From positions 1,364,001-1,428,000 of the forward strand of contig CAWJUH010000001.1 in assembly GCA_963846005.1 (NCBI GenBank): 64,000 nucleotides of DNA, in the 5' to 3' direction. A model generated the notes under the pieces. That model did not search any database. It had not been told where the DNA came from and was given only the letters and a program-made list of their open reading frames with translations. The DNA is from CAVSUR01 sp963846005. Lineage in GTDB: Bacteria; Actinomycetota; Actinomycetes; Streptosporangiales; Streptosporangiaceae. The translations under genes were made by a program, and so were the position numbers. Shown in pieces: positions 36,926-46,072 of the stretch (position 1 is its first letter; each line of letters begins with the position of its first letter).

Positions 36926-38290
36926 TCACAGGCTGATGCCGAGCAGCGCGTCCACGGCCGCGCGGACCAGCCCGGCGTTCTCCCCCGGCCCCGCGCTGCT
37001 CCCGGCGGGCCGGTCCGCGCTCAGCGCCGGCGCCGCCCCCTCGCCCGGCCCCGCGCCCGGCGCCGGGTCCGCGCCATCGTCCGGCCGCGCGCCATCGCCC
37101 AGCACCGCGGCCGCCCAGCCGTCCACCGCCGCCACCGCTCCGGGCGCGTCGAGGTCGTCGGCCAGCCGCTCCCGCATCGCCGCCACGACCTGCGCCCCGG
37201 CCGGGACCGCGATCCCGGCGGGCACCCCGGCCGGCTCCCCCGCCCCGGCCGCCACCGCGGCGTGCGCCGCCCGCCAGCGGGCCAGCCGCCGGGCCGCGTC
37301 CGCCAGCACCTGCGCGGTCCAGTCCCAGTCGCCCCGGTAGTGATGCGCCAGGATCGCCAGCCGCACCGCCATCGGGTCCGCGCCGGCGCCGGTCAGCCCG
37401 GACACGAAGACCAGGTTGCCGAGCGACTTGGACATCTTCTCGCCGTCCAGCCGGACCATGCCCGCGTGCGCGTACCGGCGCGCGAACGCCTCACCGCCGA
37501 GCGCCACCCGCGCGTGCGAGGCGCTCATCTCGTGGTGCGGGAAGATCAGGTCGCTGCCGCCGGCCTGGACGTCGAACACCGGGCCGAGGTAGTGGGTGGC
37601 GATCGCGGCGCACTCGACGTGCCAGCCGGGCCGGCCCGGGCCGAAGCCGGAGTCCCAGGACGGCTCGCCCGGCCGCCGCGCCAGCCACACCAGCGGGTCC
37701 AGCGGGTCCTTCTTGCCGGGCCGGGCGGGGTCGCCGCCGCGCTCGGCGAACAGCTTGGTCATCTGCGCCGGGTCCAGGCCGGACACCGCGCCGAACTCCG
37801 CGTCGGCCGACCGGGCGAAGTACACGTCGGAGTCGAGCTCGTACAGCGCGCCGCGGTCGCCGAGCCGCTGGTTGAACCGCTCGATCAGGCCGAGCGCCTC
37901 GACCGCCCCGATGTAGTCGCCGGGCGGCAGCACCCGCAGCGCCTCCATATCCGAGCGGAACAGCGCGATCTGGCTGTCGGCCAGCGCCCGCCAGCCGGCC
38001 CCGGTGGCCTGCGCCCGTTCCAGCAGCGGGTCGTCCACGTCGGTGACGTTCTGCACGTAGCGGACCCGGCAGCCGGCGTCCCGCCAGGCCCGGATCAGCA
38101 GGTCCCAGGCCACGTAGGTGGCGGCGTGGCCGATGTGGGTCGCGTCGTAGGGGGTGATCCCGCACGCGTACAGCCTGGCCTCCGGCCCGGCGGCGGCCAC
38201 GGCCAGCTCACCGGACGCGGTGTCGCGGATCTTCGGCTGCGGGCCCCGTCCTGGCAGCTCAGGGACGGCGGTGTCACGCCAGGAGTCCAT
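36926..38290 (-). CDS. mshC: L-cysteine:1D-myo-inositol 2-amino-2-deoxy-alpha-D-glucopyranoside ligase
   Basis: Joins cysteine to GlcN-Ins in mycothiol synthesis, the actinobacterial thiol buffer. 454 residues, cysteinyl-tRNA-synthetase-like: HIGH at 52-55, zinc-site Cys43 and Cys227 with HH at 252-253, KMSKS at 285-289. It lacks the tRNA-binding C-terminal domain of CysS, and the opening PELPGRGPQPKIRDT plus length mark it as MshC. The last 80 residues carry a Pro/Ala/Gly/Asp-rich stretch. It is 10 bp downstream of the amidase gene on the same strand. Confidence 0.94.
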   Translation of the reverse strand: MDSWRDTAVPELPGRGPQPKIRDTASGELAVAAAGPEARLYACGITPYDATHIGHAATYVAWDLLIRAWRDAGCRVRYVQNVTDVDDPLLERAQATGAGWRALADSQIALFRSDMEALRVLPPGDYIGAVEALGLIERFNQRLGDRGALYELDSDVYFARSADAEFGAVSGLDPAQMTKLFAERGGDPARPGKKDPLDPLVWLARRPGEPSWDSGFGPGRPGWHVECAAIATHYLGPVFDVQAGGSDLIFPHHEMSASHARVALGGEAFARRYAHAGMVRLDGEKMSKSLGNLVFVSGLTGAGADPMAVRLAILAHHYRGDWDWTAQVLADAARRLARWRAAHAAVAAGAGEPAGVPAGIAVPAGAQVVAAMRERLADDLDAPGAVAAVDGWAAAVLGDGARPDDGADPAPGAGPGEGAAPALSADRPAGSSAGPGENAGLVRAAVDALLGISL

Positions 38291-38300
38291 GAGCGCCAGG

Positions 38301-39809
38301 CTATCGCCCGCCGCCGGCCGGGCCGGGCGCCGCTTGCTCGAATGCGTGGCCGAGCCCGATCAGGCGCGGTTCGCCCCAGGCCGGCCCGATGAACGACAAG
38401 CCCACCGGCAGCCCGCTGACGAGGCCGGCCGGCACCGAGACCGCCGGGTAGCCCGCCACGGCCGCGGGCGTGGAGGTGCCGAACATGTGCCGGTCGCCGA
38501 GCACGTGGTCGGTCAGCCAGGCCGGGCTGCCGGTCAGCGCGACGATCGCGTCCAGCCGGTTGCCGGCCAGCGCGCCGTCGATCGCGCCGCGGGCCAGCCG
38601 CCGGGCGCGGCGCCGGGCGGCCTGGTAGTCCTCGCCGGCCAGGTCGCCGCCGGCCGCCTCGGCCCGCTCGAACAGCTCCTGGCCGAAATGGGCGAGGACC
38701 TGATCGGCGTGCTTCCGGTTGAACTCGATCAGGGCGGCCAGGTCGGCCGGATGGTCGCCGTCCAGCCCGGCCAGGTAGGCGTTGATGTCGTGGCGGAACT
38801 CGGTGAGCAGCGCGATCTCCTCGGGGCCGTCGATGTCACCGGCGCCGGGCAGCTCGACCGGGTCGATCACCTGCGCGCCCGCGGCCCGCAGCCGGGCGAT
38901 GGCCGCGTCCAGCACCGCGGCGGTCGCCGGGCCGGCCACGTCGCGGCCCTCCGGCCAGACGCCGAGCCGCGCGCCGTCCAGCGCGCCGGGGTCGAGGAAC
39001 GCGGTGTAGTCCGGCGGCTGGCCGGCCGCGGGCCCGGTCGCGGGGTCGGCCGGGTCGGCCCCGGCCAGGGCGCCGAGCAGGGCGGCGGCGTCGGCGACGG
39101 TACGGGCCATCGGCCCGGCGGTGTCCTGCTCGGCCGAGACCGGCACCACCCCGGTCCGGCTGACCAGGCCCAGCGTCGGCTTGATGCCGGCCACCCCGCA
39201 CGCCCCCGCGGGCGACATGATCGACCCGTCGGTCTCGGTGCCGACCGCGAGCGGGGCCAGCCCGGCCGCGACCGCGGCGGCCGAGCCGGAGCTGGACCCG
39301 GACGGGTTGCGGCCGGCCGCGTGCGGGTTCGCCGTCTGGCCGCCGAGGGATGACCAGCCGCTGCTGGACCGGGTGGACCGGAAATTGGCCCACTCCGACA
39401 GGTTCGCCTTGCCCAGGATCACCGCGCCGGCCTGGCGCAGCCGGGTGACCAGGAACGCGTCGGCCGCCACGGCCCCCGCGAGGGCGGGCGACCCGGCCGT
39501 GGCCGGGGACCCGGCCACCGAGACGTTGTCCTTGATCAGCACCGGGATGCCCGCCAGCGGCCCGGCGGGCTGCCCGGCCGCCCGGGCCTGGTCGCAGGCG
39601 GCGGCCTGCGCGGCGGCGTCCTCGGTGAGGCTGAGCACGGCGCGCAGCGCCGGGTTCAGCTCGCCGATCCGGCGCAGCCAGAACCGGGTCAGCTCGGCGG
39701 AGGTGACCGTCCCGGCCGCGAGCGCGGCGCGCAGCCCGGCCACGGTCGCGGTCCCGGCGGTCAGGCCGCAGGCCCCGATCGGCTCGGCCAGCGAGTCCGG
39801 ATTCAGCAT
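38301..39809 (-). CDS. Amidase signature family protein
   Basis: 502 residues. Catalytic triad region: Lys in IPVLIKDNVSVAGSP, cis-Ser in NPSGSSSGSAAAVAAG and nucleophile Ser in GTETDGSIMSPAGACGVAGI. It matches the peptide-amidase-like branch of the amidase signature family. ATG at 39807-39809 begins MLNPDSLAEPIGA; upstream residues in the frame lack conservation and a ribosome site. It precedes mshC on the same strand by 10 bp; mycothiol metabolism has amidases, but those known are unrelated to this family, so the link is only positional. Confidence 0.88.
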   Translation of the reverse strand: MLNPDSLAEPIGACGLTAGTATVAGLRAALAAGTVTSAELTRFWLRRIGELNPALRAVLSLTEDAAAQAAACDQARAAGQPAGPLAGIPVLIKDNVSVAGSPATAGSPALAGAVAADAFLVTRLRQAGAVILGKANLSEWANFRSTRSSSGWSSLGGQTANPHAAGRNPSGSSSGSAAAVAAGLAPLAVGTETDGSIMSPAGACGVAGIKPTLGLVSRTGVVPVSAEQDTAGPMARTVADAAALLGALAGADPADPATGPAAGQPPDYTAFLDPGALDGARLGVWPEGRDVAGPATAAVLDAAIARLRAAGAQVIDPVELPGAGDIDGPEEIALLTEFRHDINAYLAGLDGDHPADLAALIEFNRKHADQVLAHFGQELFERAEAAGGDLAGEDYQAARRRARRLARGAIDGALAGNRLDAIVALTGSPAWLTDHVLGDRHMFGTSTPAAVAGYPAVSVPAGLVSGLPVGLSFIGPAWGEPRLIGLGHAFEQAAPGPAGGGR

Positions 39810-39898
39810 GCCGGAAGCATAAGGGCCCGTTGTCCGCCAGAAGCCGCCTGGATGGAGCAGCCCCGTCCGGCCGGGCGCGGGCTCGTAGACTCGCGCGG

Positions 39899-40447
39899 GT
39901 GACGATGAGCATGGGCACGCTGACCGGAGCGCCGGCCCTGGAGCGGCCCGGCCTGCTGGCCGCGCCGGTGGCCGCGGCGCTGGCCGCACTCGGGGACAAG
40001 CTCCCGGCGGCCGACGTCGGCGTGGCCGAGATCGACCCGGCGCTGGCCGGCACCGCCGAGTTCTGCGCCAGGTACGGCGTCAGCCCGGAGGAGTCGGCGA
40101 ACTGCGTGGTGGTCGCGGGCCGGCGCGACGGCCAGACCCGGTACGCCGCGTGCCTGGTGCTCGCGACGACCCGGGCGGACGTGAACGGGATCGTCCGCCG
40201 CCAGCTCGACGTCCGCAAGGCGTCGTTCGCGCCGGTGCAGACGGCCGTCGAGCTGACCGGGATGGAGTACGGCGGGATTACGCCGGTCGGGCTGCCGGCC
40301 GGCTGGCCGGTGTTCGTCGACGCCGCGGTGGCGGCCACCGGCCAGGTGGTGATCGGCAGCGGGGTGCGGCGGTCCAAGCTGATGCTGCCGGGCGCCGCGC
40401 TGGCTCAGCTGCCCGGCGCGGAAGTGATCGAGGGCCTCGGCCGCTGA
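39899..40447 (+). CDS. YbaK/EbsC-type aminoacyl-tRNA deacylase
   Basis: 182 residues. The YbaK/ProX fold is seen in CARYGVSPEESANCVVVAGR, RADVNGIVRRQLDVRKASFA and AVELTGMEYGGITPVGLPAG, with the conserved Lys in VRRQLDVRKASF, as in YbaK proteins. Such proteins hydrolyse mischarged tRNA, often Cys-tRNAPro or Ala-tRNAPro. The exact substrate is not readable. The start is uncertain between GTG 39899, ATG 39905 and ATG 39911. It is divergent from the amidase gene. Confidence 0.85.
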   Translation: MTMSMGTLTGAPALERPGLLAAPVAAALAALGDKLPAADVGVAEIDPALAGTAEFCARYGVSPEESANCVVVAGRRDGQTRYAACLVLATTRADVNGIVRRQLDVRKASFAPVQTAVELTGMEYGGITPVGLPAGWPVFVDAAVAATGQVVIGSGVRRSKLMLPGAALAQLPGAEVIEGLGR

Positions 40448-40481
40448 CGCCGGCCTGCCGCGGGGCAGGGCCGCGCGCTGG

Positions 40482-41258
40482 TCAGGGCAGCCAGCTGACC
40501 CGGCCGTGCAGCGCGGCGTAGCCGACGAACGCGACCGCGTCGATCAGCGAGTGCGCGATGACCAGCGGCATCACCCGGCCCCACCGCTTGTAGAGGATCC
40601 CGAAGATGACGCCCATCACGGCATTGCCGAGGAACGCGCCGAAGCCCTGGTACAGGTGGTAGGAGCCGCGCAGCACCGCGCTGACCGCGATGGCCTTCGC
40701 CGGGGCCCAGCCGAGCTGGTCGAGCCGGCGCAGCAGGTAGCCGACGACCAGGACCTCCTCCAGCAGCCCGTCGTGGATGGCACTGAGGATGAGCACCGGG
40801 ATCCGCCACCACACCGCGGGCAGGCTCTCCGGCACGACGTTCAGGGCGATGCCGAGGTGGAAGGCGGCCAGGTACAAGCCGAGGCCGCAGCCGCCGATCA
40901 CCGCCGCGAGCACCGCGCCGCGCAGCGCGTCCCGGCCAGGCTCGGTCGCGTCCAGGCCGATGACCGACGGCGGCTCGCCGGACCGGGCCATCAGGTACAG
41001 CACCAGCAGCACCGGGGTGAGTGCCTCGGCGATCCCCGCCAGCTGGAGCACCAGGTCGAGCCAGTGGTTGGCGGCCAGCGACCCGACCAGCAGGGCCTGC
41101 TGGCTGGCCAGCGAGCGGCGGGCGAGCAGCGAGCCGATCAGGTCGAGCAGCGCGTTCAGCCCGCTGGCGCCGAGGGAGATGGCGAAGACCGCGAAAATCT
41201 CCCATCGGAGCAATCGCGGCGGCGGCAGGCGTAGGCTGATGTCTTCCCCGAGTGCCAC
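40482..41258 (-). CDS. CPBP family intramembrane glutamic endopeptidase
   Basis: 258 residues, about seven or eight membrane helices. The CPBP/Rce1-like motifs are: motif 1 LLEEVLVVGYLLRRL, which has the Glu pair but Val where many members have Arg (EExxxR); motif 2 RGSYHLYQGF; motif 3 AHSLIDAVAF. The two Glu and two His are present, so the protein may be active. ATG at 41256-41258. Its stop lies 34 bp from the convergent YbaK gene. Confidence 0.85.
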   Translation of the reverse strand: MALGEDISLRLPPPRLLRWEIFAVFAISLGASGLNALLDLIGSLLARRSLASQQALLVGSLAANHWLDLVLQLAGIAEALTPVLLVLYLMARSGEPPSVIGLDATEPGRDALRGAVLAAVIGGCGLGLYLAAFHLGIALNVVPESLPAVWWRIPVLILSAIHDGLLEEVLVVGYLLRRLDQLGWAPAKAIAVSAVLRGSYHLYQGFGAFLGNAVMGVIFGILYKRWGRVMPLVIAHSLIDAVAFVGYAALHGRVSWLP

Positions 41259-41578
41259 GCGAGGACTCTAGCGGTGACACGGGCCTGCCCGGACCGGAGC
41301 AACGGCGCGCGCAGCGCCGGCGGCCTGCCTTCGCGGCGACCGGGCCGTAGCACCCCGGACGCCGCGCGGGCGCGGCGGCGCGGCGTGACAAAAAGCAATC
41401 GCGGCCGGCGGCCGCGGCTCGCGGCGGCCTGGCTGCGCTGCGGACGCGGGTAGCCTGGCGGCCGGCACGAGGCAGCGCCGGCGCGGGCGGCGCCGAGGCG
41501 GGGATGGCCGGCCCGGGCAGTGCCGGCCCGGGGCAGACAGAGCGGCGAGGGCAGCGGGGACGCTCGACAAGGGAGCCG
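41259..41578. other. 320-bp divergent intergenic region
   Basis: No gene is supported. It is GC-rich except for GTGACAAAAAGCAATCGCGG near 41387, a candidate control region for either flanking gene. Upstream extension of the GT-C-like gene (to 41504) covers part of it but has no ribosome site. Confidence 0.35.
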
Positions 41579-43792
41579 ATGAACCGAGAAGGTGCTGGCC
41601 GGCCAGGCCAGCCGGCCTTCGGGGCTGCTGAGACCCTCGACCGGGGCGAGACAGCGGCCAGCAGCCCGCCGGCCAGCGCTCCCGCCAGCGCTGACGGCAG
41701 CGCGCCGGCCGCCGGCCCCGGTGATACCGGGCCGGGCGCCGCCGCCGCGGTGAGCGCCGAGGGCAGCGCCCGGGAACGCGGCAGCGCGCCTGAGCACGCC
41801 GGCCCGCAGGCACCGGACGCTGAGCCGGAACAGGACGCCGAACTGCAGCAGGACGCCGACCCGGAGCAGGACGCCACCGCCCAGGGCCCGGCGGCGGGCG
41901 GGCAGCGCGCCGCGGGCCGCCGGCTGCGCGCCGCGGCGGCCCGGCCCGGCGGCCGTCACGTCCTGCTGCTGATCGCTTACCTCGCCGCGGGCATTGCCGC
42001 GACCTGGCCGGAGACCCCGCACCTGCTCGGCGGCGGGCTGCCGTCCAAGACCGACGTGACCAGCTACGTGTGGGGCCTGTGGTGGGTGGCCCACCAGGTC
42101 AGCTCACTCGGCAACCCGTTCTCCACCACCTACATGGCCGCCCCGGTCGGCATCCAGCTCGGCTACGACACGCTGATGCCGCTGCCCGGGCTACTGCTGA
42201 CCCCGGTCACCTGGGTCTTCGGCCCGTCGGTCTCGTTCGCCGTGCTGACGATCGCGGCGCCGGGCCTGCTGTGCTACGTCATGTACCGGGCGGCCCGGCT
42301 GTGGCTGGGCCAGGCCGGGTCGGTAGCCGCCGGGGCCATGTTCGGCCTGGCCACCATGCTGACCTGGCAGAACGCCTACCACCTGAACATCTCGCTCGGC
42401 TCGCTGTTCCTGCCGATGACGCTGGAGGCGGCGATCCGGCTGCGCCGCCGCCCGGCCGTGCGCACCGGCATCGGCCTCGGCGTGGTGCTCGGCGCCGCGG
42501 TGCTGGTCAACCAGGAATCGGCGGTGCTGGCCGTGCTGCTCGCCGCGGCGCTGCTGGTGCCGTGGCTGGCCGTCAAGCTGGTCACCGGCCGGCGGACCGT
42601 GCGCGCCAGCCTGCTGCCGCTCGCCGCCGGGGCGCTGCTCGCGCTGGTCATCGCCGCGCCGCAGCTGATCGCGATGGCCCAGTACTCGGCCGCGGGCGGC
42701 GCCGATGCGCACGCTCCGACGCTCAGCACCACCTCGCCCACGGGCAAGGGCGAGGCGGTCGGCATCCAGCTCGCGCAGACCTACGGCGAGTACGGGGTCG
42801 GCGTGCCGACGATGTTCTCGCCGTCGCCGCGGCTGGCGACCTACCACGTCGGGCAGCTGTGGGGCCGGAGCGCCACCGCCTACTACGGGTTCGGCCATCA
42901 GGCGACCTACGCCTTCAACCGGGACGAGGGCGCACCGACCTTCGGCGCGCTGCTCACCCTGGCCGGGCTGGCCGGGCTGGTCGTCGGCTGGCGGCGGCGC
43001 GGCACCTGGTGGTTCGCGCTGCTGTGGCTGACCGGGGCGGTGCTCGCGCTCGGCCCGACGCTCATCGTCGGCACCAGGACCTACCTGCCGCTGGAGGTCA
43101 CCTGGAACGGCCAGCACCTGTCGAACCTGCTGCCCTACACCTGGCTGATCCGCACGCCCGGGCTGTCCGCCCTGCGCGAGGCCGACCGGCTCGCAGTGCT
43201 GGGCCTGGTGGGCGCCGCGCTGCTGGCGGGCGGCACGGCGGACTGGCTGTGGCGGCACCGCCGCCGGGCCTGGCCGGTGATCGCGGTGGCCGCGGTGCTG
43301 GCCGCGGCCGAGCTGGGCTGGACGCCGGGCTCGGGCAGCGGCCAGGTCATGCCCATGACCATGCCCTCGCTCGACCAGGCGATCGCCCGGGACCACTCGC
43401 ACTCGATCGTGCTGGACATCCCCTACGGCCTGCGCGGCGGGATCCCGCTGTACGGGGCCAGGATCTCCATCAGGCCGCTGCTGCTCGGCACCGCCGACGG
43501 CCATCCGCGGGCCATCTCCTACAGCTCCTGGGTCCCCGGCAAGACCTGGGACGGCATCTACGCCCATATGTTCTTCCGCCAGCTGGTGTACGCGCAGAAC
43601 GGGGCCCCCATCGATGCACAGCAGCTGGCCGCGGCGCGCCGCGACCTGACCCACCTGAACATCGGCTGGGTGCTGATCTGGCGCGCGATGCGGCCGTCGG
43701 TGATCAACTACCTGGAGGCCACCGGCTTCCGGTACTACTACCAGGCCGACGGGGTGACGGTGCTGCGCCCGGCAGCCAGCTTCAAGCACTGA
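41579..43792 (+). CDS. Polytopic membrane protein, GT-C glycosyltransferase-like
   Basis: 737 residues. A disordered Ala/Glu/Asp-rich cytoplasmic tail (about 1-120, with imperfect EQDA repeats) precedes about 11-12 membrane helices starting at HVLLLIAYLAAGIAATWPET. The first outer loop has an acidic residue (SKTDVTSYVWGLWW), as in GT-C enzymes, and the C-terminal 150 residues form a soluble outer domain (LDIPYGLRGGIPLYGARISI). It may use a polyprenyl-linked sugar, but no family-level motif fixes this. ATG at 41579 has GGGAG upstream. Followed by a small membrane protein gene on the same strand. Confidence 0.7.
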   Translation: MNREGAGRPGQPAFGAAETLDRGETAASSPPASAPASADGSAPAAGPGDTGPGAAAAVSAEGSARERGSAPEHAGPQAPDAEPEQDAELQQDADPEQDATAQGPAAGGQRAAGRRLRAAAARPGGRHVLLLIAYLAAGIAATWPETPHLLGGGLPSKTDVTSYVWGLWWVAHQVSSLGNPFSTTYMAAPVGIQLGYDTLMPLPGLLLTPVTWVFGPSVSFAVLTIAAPGLLCYVMYRAARLWLGQAGSVAAGAMFGLATMLTWQNAYHLNISLGSLFLPMTLEAAIRLRRRPAVRTGIGLGVVLGAAVLVNQESAVLAVLLAAALLVPWLAVKLVTGRRTVRASLLPLAAGALLALVIAAPQLIAMAQYSAAGGADAHAPTLSTTSPTGKGEAVGIQLAQTYGEYGVGVPTMFSPSPRLATYHVGQLWGRSATAYYGFGHQATYAFNRDEGAPTFGALLTLAGLAGLVVGWRRRGTWWFALLWLTGAVLALGPTLIVGTRTYLPLEVTWNGQHLSNLLPYTWLIRTPGLSALREADRLAVLGLVGAALLAGGTADWLWRHRRRAWPVIAVAAVLAAAELGWTPGSGSGQVMPMTMPSLDQAIARDHSHSIVLDIPYGLRGGIPLYGARISIRPLLLGTADGHPRAISYSSWVPGKTWDGIYAHMFFRQLVYAQNGAPIDAQQLAAARRDLTHLNIGWVLIWRAMRPSVINYLEATGFRYYYQADGVTVLRPAASFKH

Positions 43793-43944
43793 GACTCGCC
43801 GCCCGGGAAGTCCGCTGCGGCCCGGTTCGCCGCCTTGCTGGCCGGCGGTGCTGCGGCTAGGCTCTGTCCGCCGTCGGCAGCCCGGCAGCGCGCGCGGCGG
43901 GGCTGGGGGGCCCGGTGCAGGAAGGCGCGCATGAGGAGCGGGCG

Positions 43945-44451
43945 ATGTCGTACCAGGCGTACCCCGGCGGCGCGGACGAGCCGCTGGCCACGACGGCCGG
44001 GGAGCCGCCGAAGTCGGTAGCGAACGCCGTCCGGCTCATGTACGCGGGCGCCGCGCTGAGCATCATCGAGCTGATCCTGGCCCTGGTGTCGGCCGGCTCG
44101 ATCCGCTCCGCGGTGCAGAAGGCAGCCCGCCTGCGGCACACCACCCTGTCCCACAGCCAGCTCAACACCGTGGTCACCTTCGACATCGCGTTCACGGTGG
44201 TGATCAGCCTGCTCGCGGTCGGGCTGTGGCTGTGGATGGCCCGGGCCTGCGGCCGCGGCCGGTCCTGGGCCCGGATCGTGTCGTCCGTCTTGTTCGGCCT
44301 GAATACCTTGTTCACGCTGATCAACTTCGCCCGGCCCTCGATCAGCATCGGGCTGGTGCTGAACCTGCTGGTGTGGCTGGCCGGGCTCGGCGCGATCATC
44401 TTCTTGTGGCAGCGGGACTCCGGCGCCTTCTTCCAGGCCGGGCGGGCCTGA
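43945..44451 (+). CDS. Small four-helix membrane protein
   Basis: 168 residues. N-terminal soluble segment, then about four membrane helices (LMYAGAALSIIELILALVSA; FDIAFTVVISLLAVGLWLWM; SVLFGLNTLFTLINFA; LVLNLLVWLAGLGAIIFLW). The topology with an N-terminal Pro/Gly-rich tail is common in actinobacteria, but I do not recognise a named family. ATG at 43945 has GAGGAG 6 bases upstream; an upstream in-frame ATG at 43915 has no good site. It converges on the ROK gene with 4 bp between stops. Confidence 0.7.
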   Translation: MSYQAYPGGADEPLATTAGEPPKSVANAVRLMYAGAALSIIELILALVSAGSIRSAVQKAARLRHTTLSHSQLNTVVTFDIAFTVVISLLAVGLWLWMARACGRGRSWARIVSSVLFGLNTLFTLINFARPSISIGLVLNLLVWLAGLGAIIFLWQRDSGAFFQAGRA

Positions 44452-44455
44452 GCGG

Positions 44456-45745
44456 CTAGCCCGAGAGGGCCGAGGGCAGCTGCGCGGTCAGCCGCTGCCA
44501 GGCCAGGCCGGCCGCGGAGGCCAGGCAGCCGTCGACCACCGCGCCGGTGCCGAGCGCGCTGACCCGCACCGGCGGCAGCACCGGCGCGAGCCGCCGCAGC
44601 TCGGCGTCCACCGCCGCGGCGAAGCCGGGCGCCTGGCCGACGCCGCCGCCCAGCACCACCAGCTGCGGGTCGACCACCGACACGATCGCGCACAGCGCCC
44701 GGGCGACCAGCCGCGCCTCACCCGCGACCACCGCCGCGGCCCGCTCGTCCCCGGCCGCCGCGGCGGCGAACACCCGCCGCGCCGAGACCGGGCCGCGCAT
44801 CCCCGCCCGCCGCGCCGCCCGGACGATGGCCTGGGCCGAGCCCGCGGCCTCCAGCGTGCCGCGGCGCCGGGCGTCCCGCTCGTCCGCGCCCGCGGCACCG
44901 GAGATCGGCAAGAAGGCGATCTCGCCCGCGGCGCCGTGCGCGCCGCGGTGCAGCCGCCCGTCGATGACCAGCCCCATCCCGATGCCGGTGCCGATCGAGA
45001 CGAACGCGAAGCTGGCGAAGTCGCGCCCGTGCCCGTGCTCGCGCTCGGCCAGCGCGGCCGCGTCGACGTCGTTCTCGACCACCAGGTGCCGGCCGAACCG
45101 CTCGCGCAGCCCGGCGAGCACGGCCGGCTTGCCCCAGCCGGCCAGGCTGCCGGTGAGCGCCATCGCGTCCCGGCCCGGGTCGTAGACCCCCGGGCTGCCG
45201 ATCACCGTCTGGGTGACGGCCGCGGCGGAGATGCCCGCGGCCGCGCACAGCCCGGCGGCCAGCCCGGTCAGTTCCGCCACCCGCCCGGTCACGCTGGTGG
45301 CCCGGGCCCGTGCGGTGTCGCTCGCCCTGATCACGCCGGTCAGGTCGGCCAGCGCCCCGCGCAGGTACCGGTGGCCGACATCGAGGCCGAGCACGAACCC
45401 GGCCTCCGGCCTGATCTCGTACAACAGGGCCGACCGGCCGGGCACCCCGGTGCGCTGGCCGGCCGCGCGCAGCAGCCCGGAGCGCTCCAGGTTGACCAGC
45501 GCGAGCGAGACCGTCGGCTTCGACAGGCCCGAGGCCCGGGCCAGGTCGGCGCGCGAGCACGGCCCGAGCGACCGGATGTGGCCGAGCAGCAGCTGCTCGT
45601 TGAGCACCCGGATCAGCTGCGGCCGGGCCGCCCCGGCGATCGGGCCCGCGGTCACGGCGGCGCCGTCGGCGGGCTCCGGCACCGGGCTGCCGTCCTGGCC
45701 GGCCCTCGCCGCCGGCCCGGCCGCCGGAGTCGTCGTCACCGCCAC
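44456..45745 (-). CDS. ROK-family transcriptional regulator
   Basis: 429 residues. N-terminal winged helix (GHIRSLGPCSRADLARASGL, SKPTVSLALVNLERSGLL) joined to a ROK sugar-kinase-like sensor domain (GFVLGLDVGHRYLRGALADL; ENDVDAAALAEREHGHG; FVSIGTGIGMGLVIDGRL). The usual ROK zinc site (GEIGH and CxCGxxGCxE) is absent: the segment reads GEIAFLPISGAAGADERDAR. The kinase Asp (ENDVDA) remains. It is divergent from the glycoside operon and most likely its repressor, with the sugar or sugar phosphate as signal; this is inference from position. GTG at 45745 was chosen. Confidence 0.85.
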   Translation of the reverse strand: MAVTTTPAAGPAARAGQDGSPVPEPADGAAVTAGPIAGAARPQLIRVLNEQLLLGHIRSLGPCSRADLARASGLSKPTVSLALVNLERSGLLRAAGQRTGVPGRSALLYEIRPEAGFVLGLDVGHRYLRGALADLTGVIRASDTARARATSVTGRVAELTGLAAGLCAAAGISAAAVTQTVIGSPGVYDPGRDAMALTGSLAGWGKPAVLAGLRERFGRHLVVENDVDAAALAEREHGHGRDFASFAFVSIGTGIGMGLVIDGRLHRGAHGAAGEIAFLPISGAAGADERDARRRGTLEAAGSAQAIVRAARRAGMRGPVSARRVFAAAAAGDERAAAVVAGEARLVARALCAIVSVVDPQLVVLGGGVGQAPGFAAAVDAELRRLAPVLPPVRVSALGTGAVVDGCLASAAGLAWQRLTAQLPSALSG

Positions 45746-46072
45746 GCCATTCCCACCTGCGCTTCCTTCGTGCCGCGCCCAGCCTGCGCCGTGCTCACCA
45801 GACCCGCCGTTCCCGCCGTGGCGCCGCCTGCCCAGGCTCCCGGCAGGCCCCCTCCGCAAGCAATGCATTTTCGTTACCTGCACACCGCTTGTCCCGATTT
45901 CATAGTTAGGATACTGTCCTAACAATCTCCTGGGAACTATCGGCGAAAAGTTCACTTCAGGCAGGTGCCCATGAGCCAGCCGGCCACCGCGAGCGGGCCC
46001 GCGCCGGTGCCCCCGATCCCGCCTGGCGGCTGGCCCGGTGCCCATCAGCACTCATCGGAGAAGGGCTAGGCC
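45746..46072. promoter_or_regulatory. Divergent control region between ROK regulator and glycoside operon
   Basis: A 327-bp gap holding the ROK-type operator at 45905-45923 and a candidate promoter. The region 45870-45960 is clearly less GC-rich than its surroundings. A weaker inverted repeat GAACT-10-AGTTC sits at about 45934-45953. No gene is seen. Confidence 0.7.
45889..45923 (+). promoter_or_regulatory. Candidate promoter with overlapping ROK operator
   Basis: Perfect inverted repeat GTTAGGA (45905-45911), spacer TACTG, TCCTAAC (45917-45923). A sigma-70-like promoter TTGTCC (45889-45894), 17 bp, TACTGT (45912-45917) has its -10 box in the centre of this repeat, so a bound regulator would block transcription of the operon starting at 46073. 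The repeat has the form of known actinobacterial ROK operators; binding is not shown. Confidence 0.65.
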
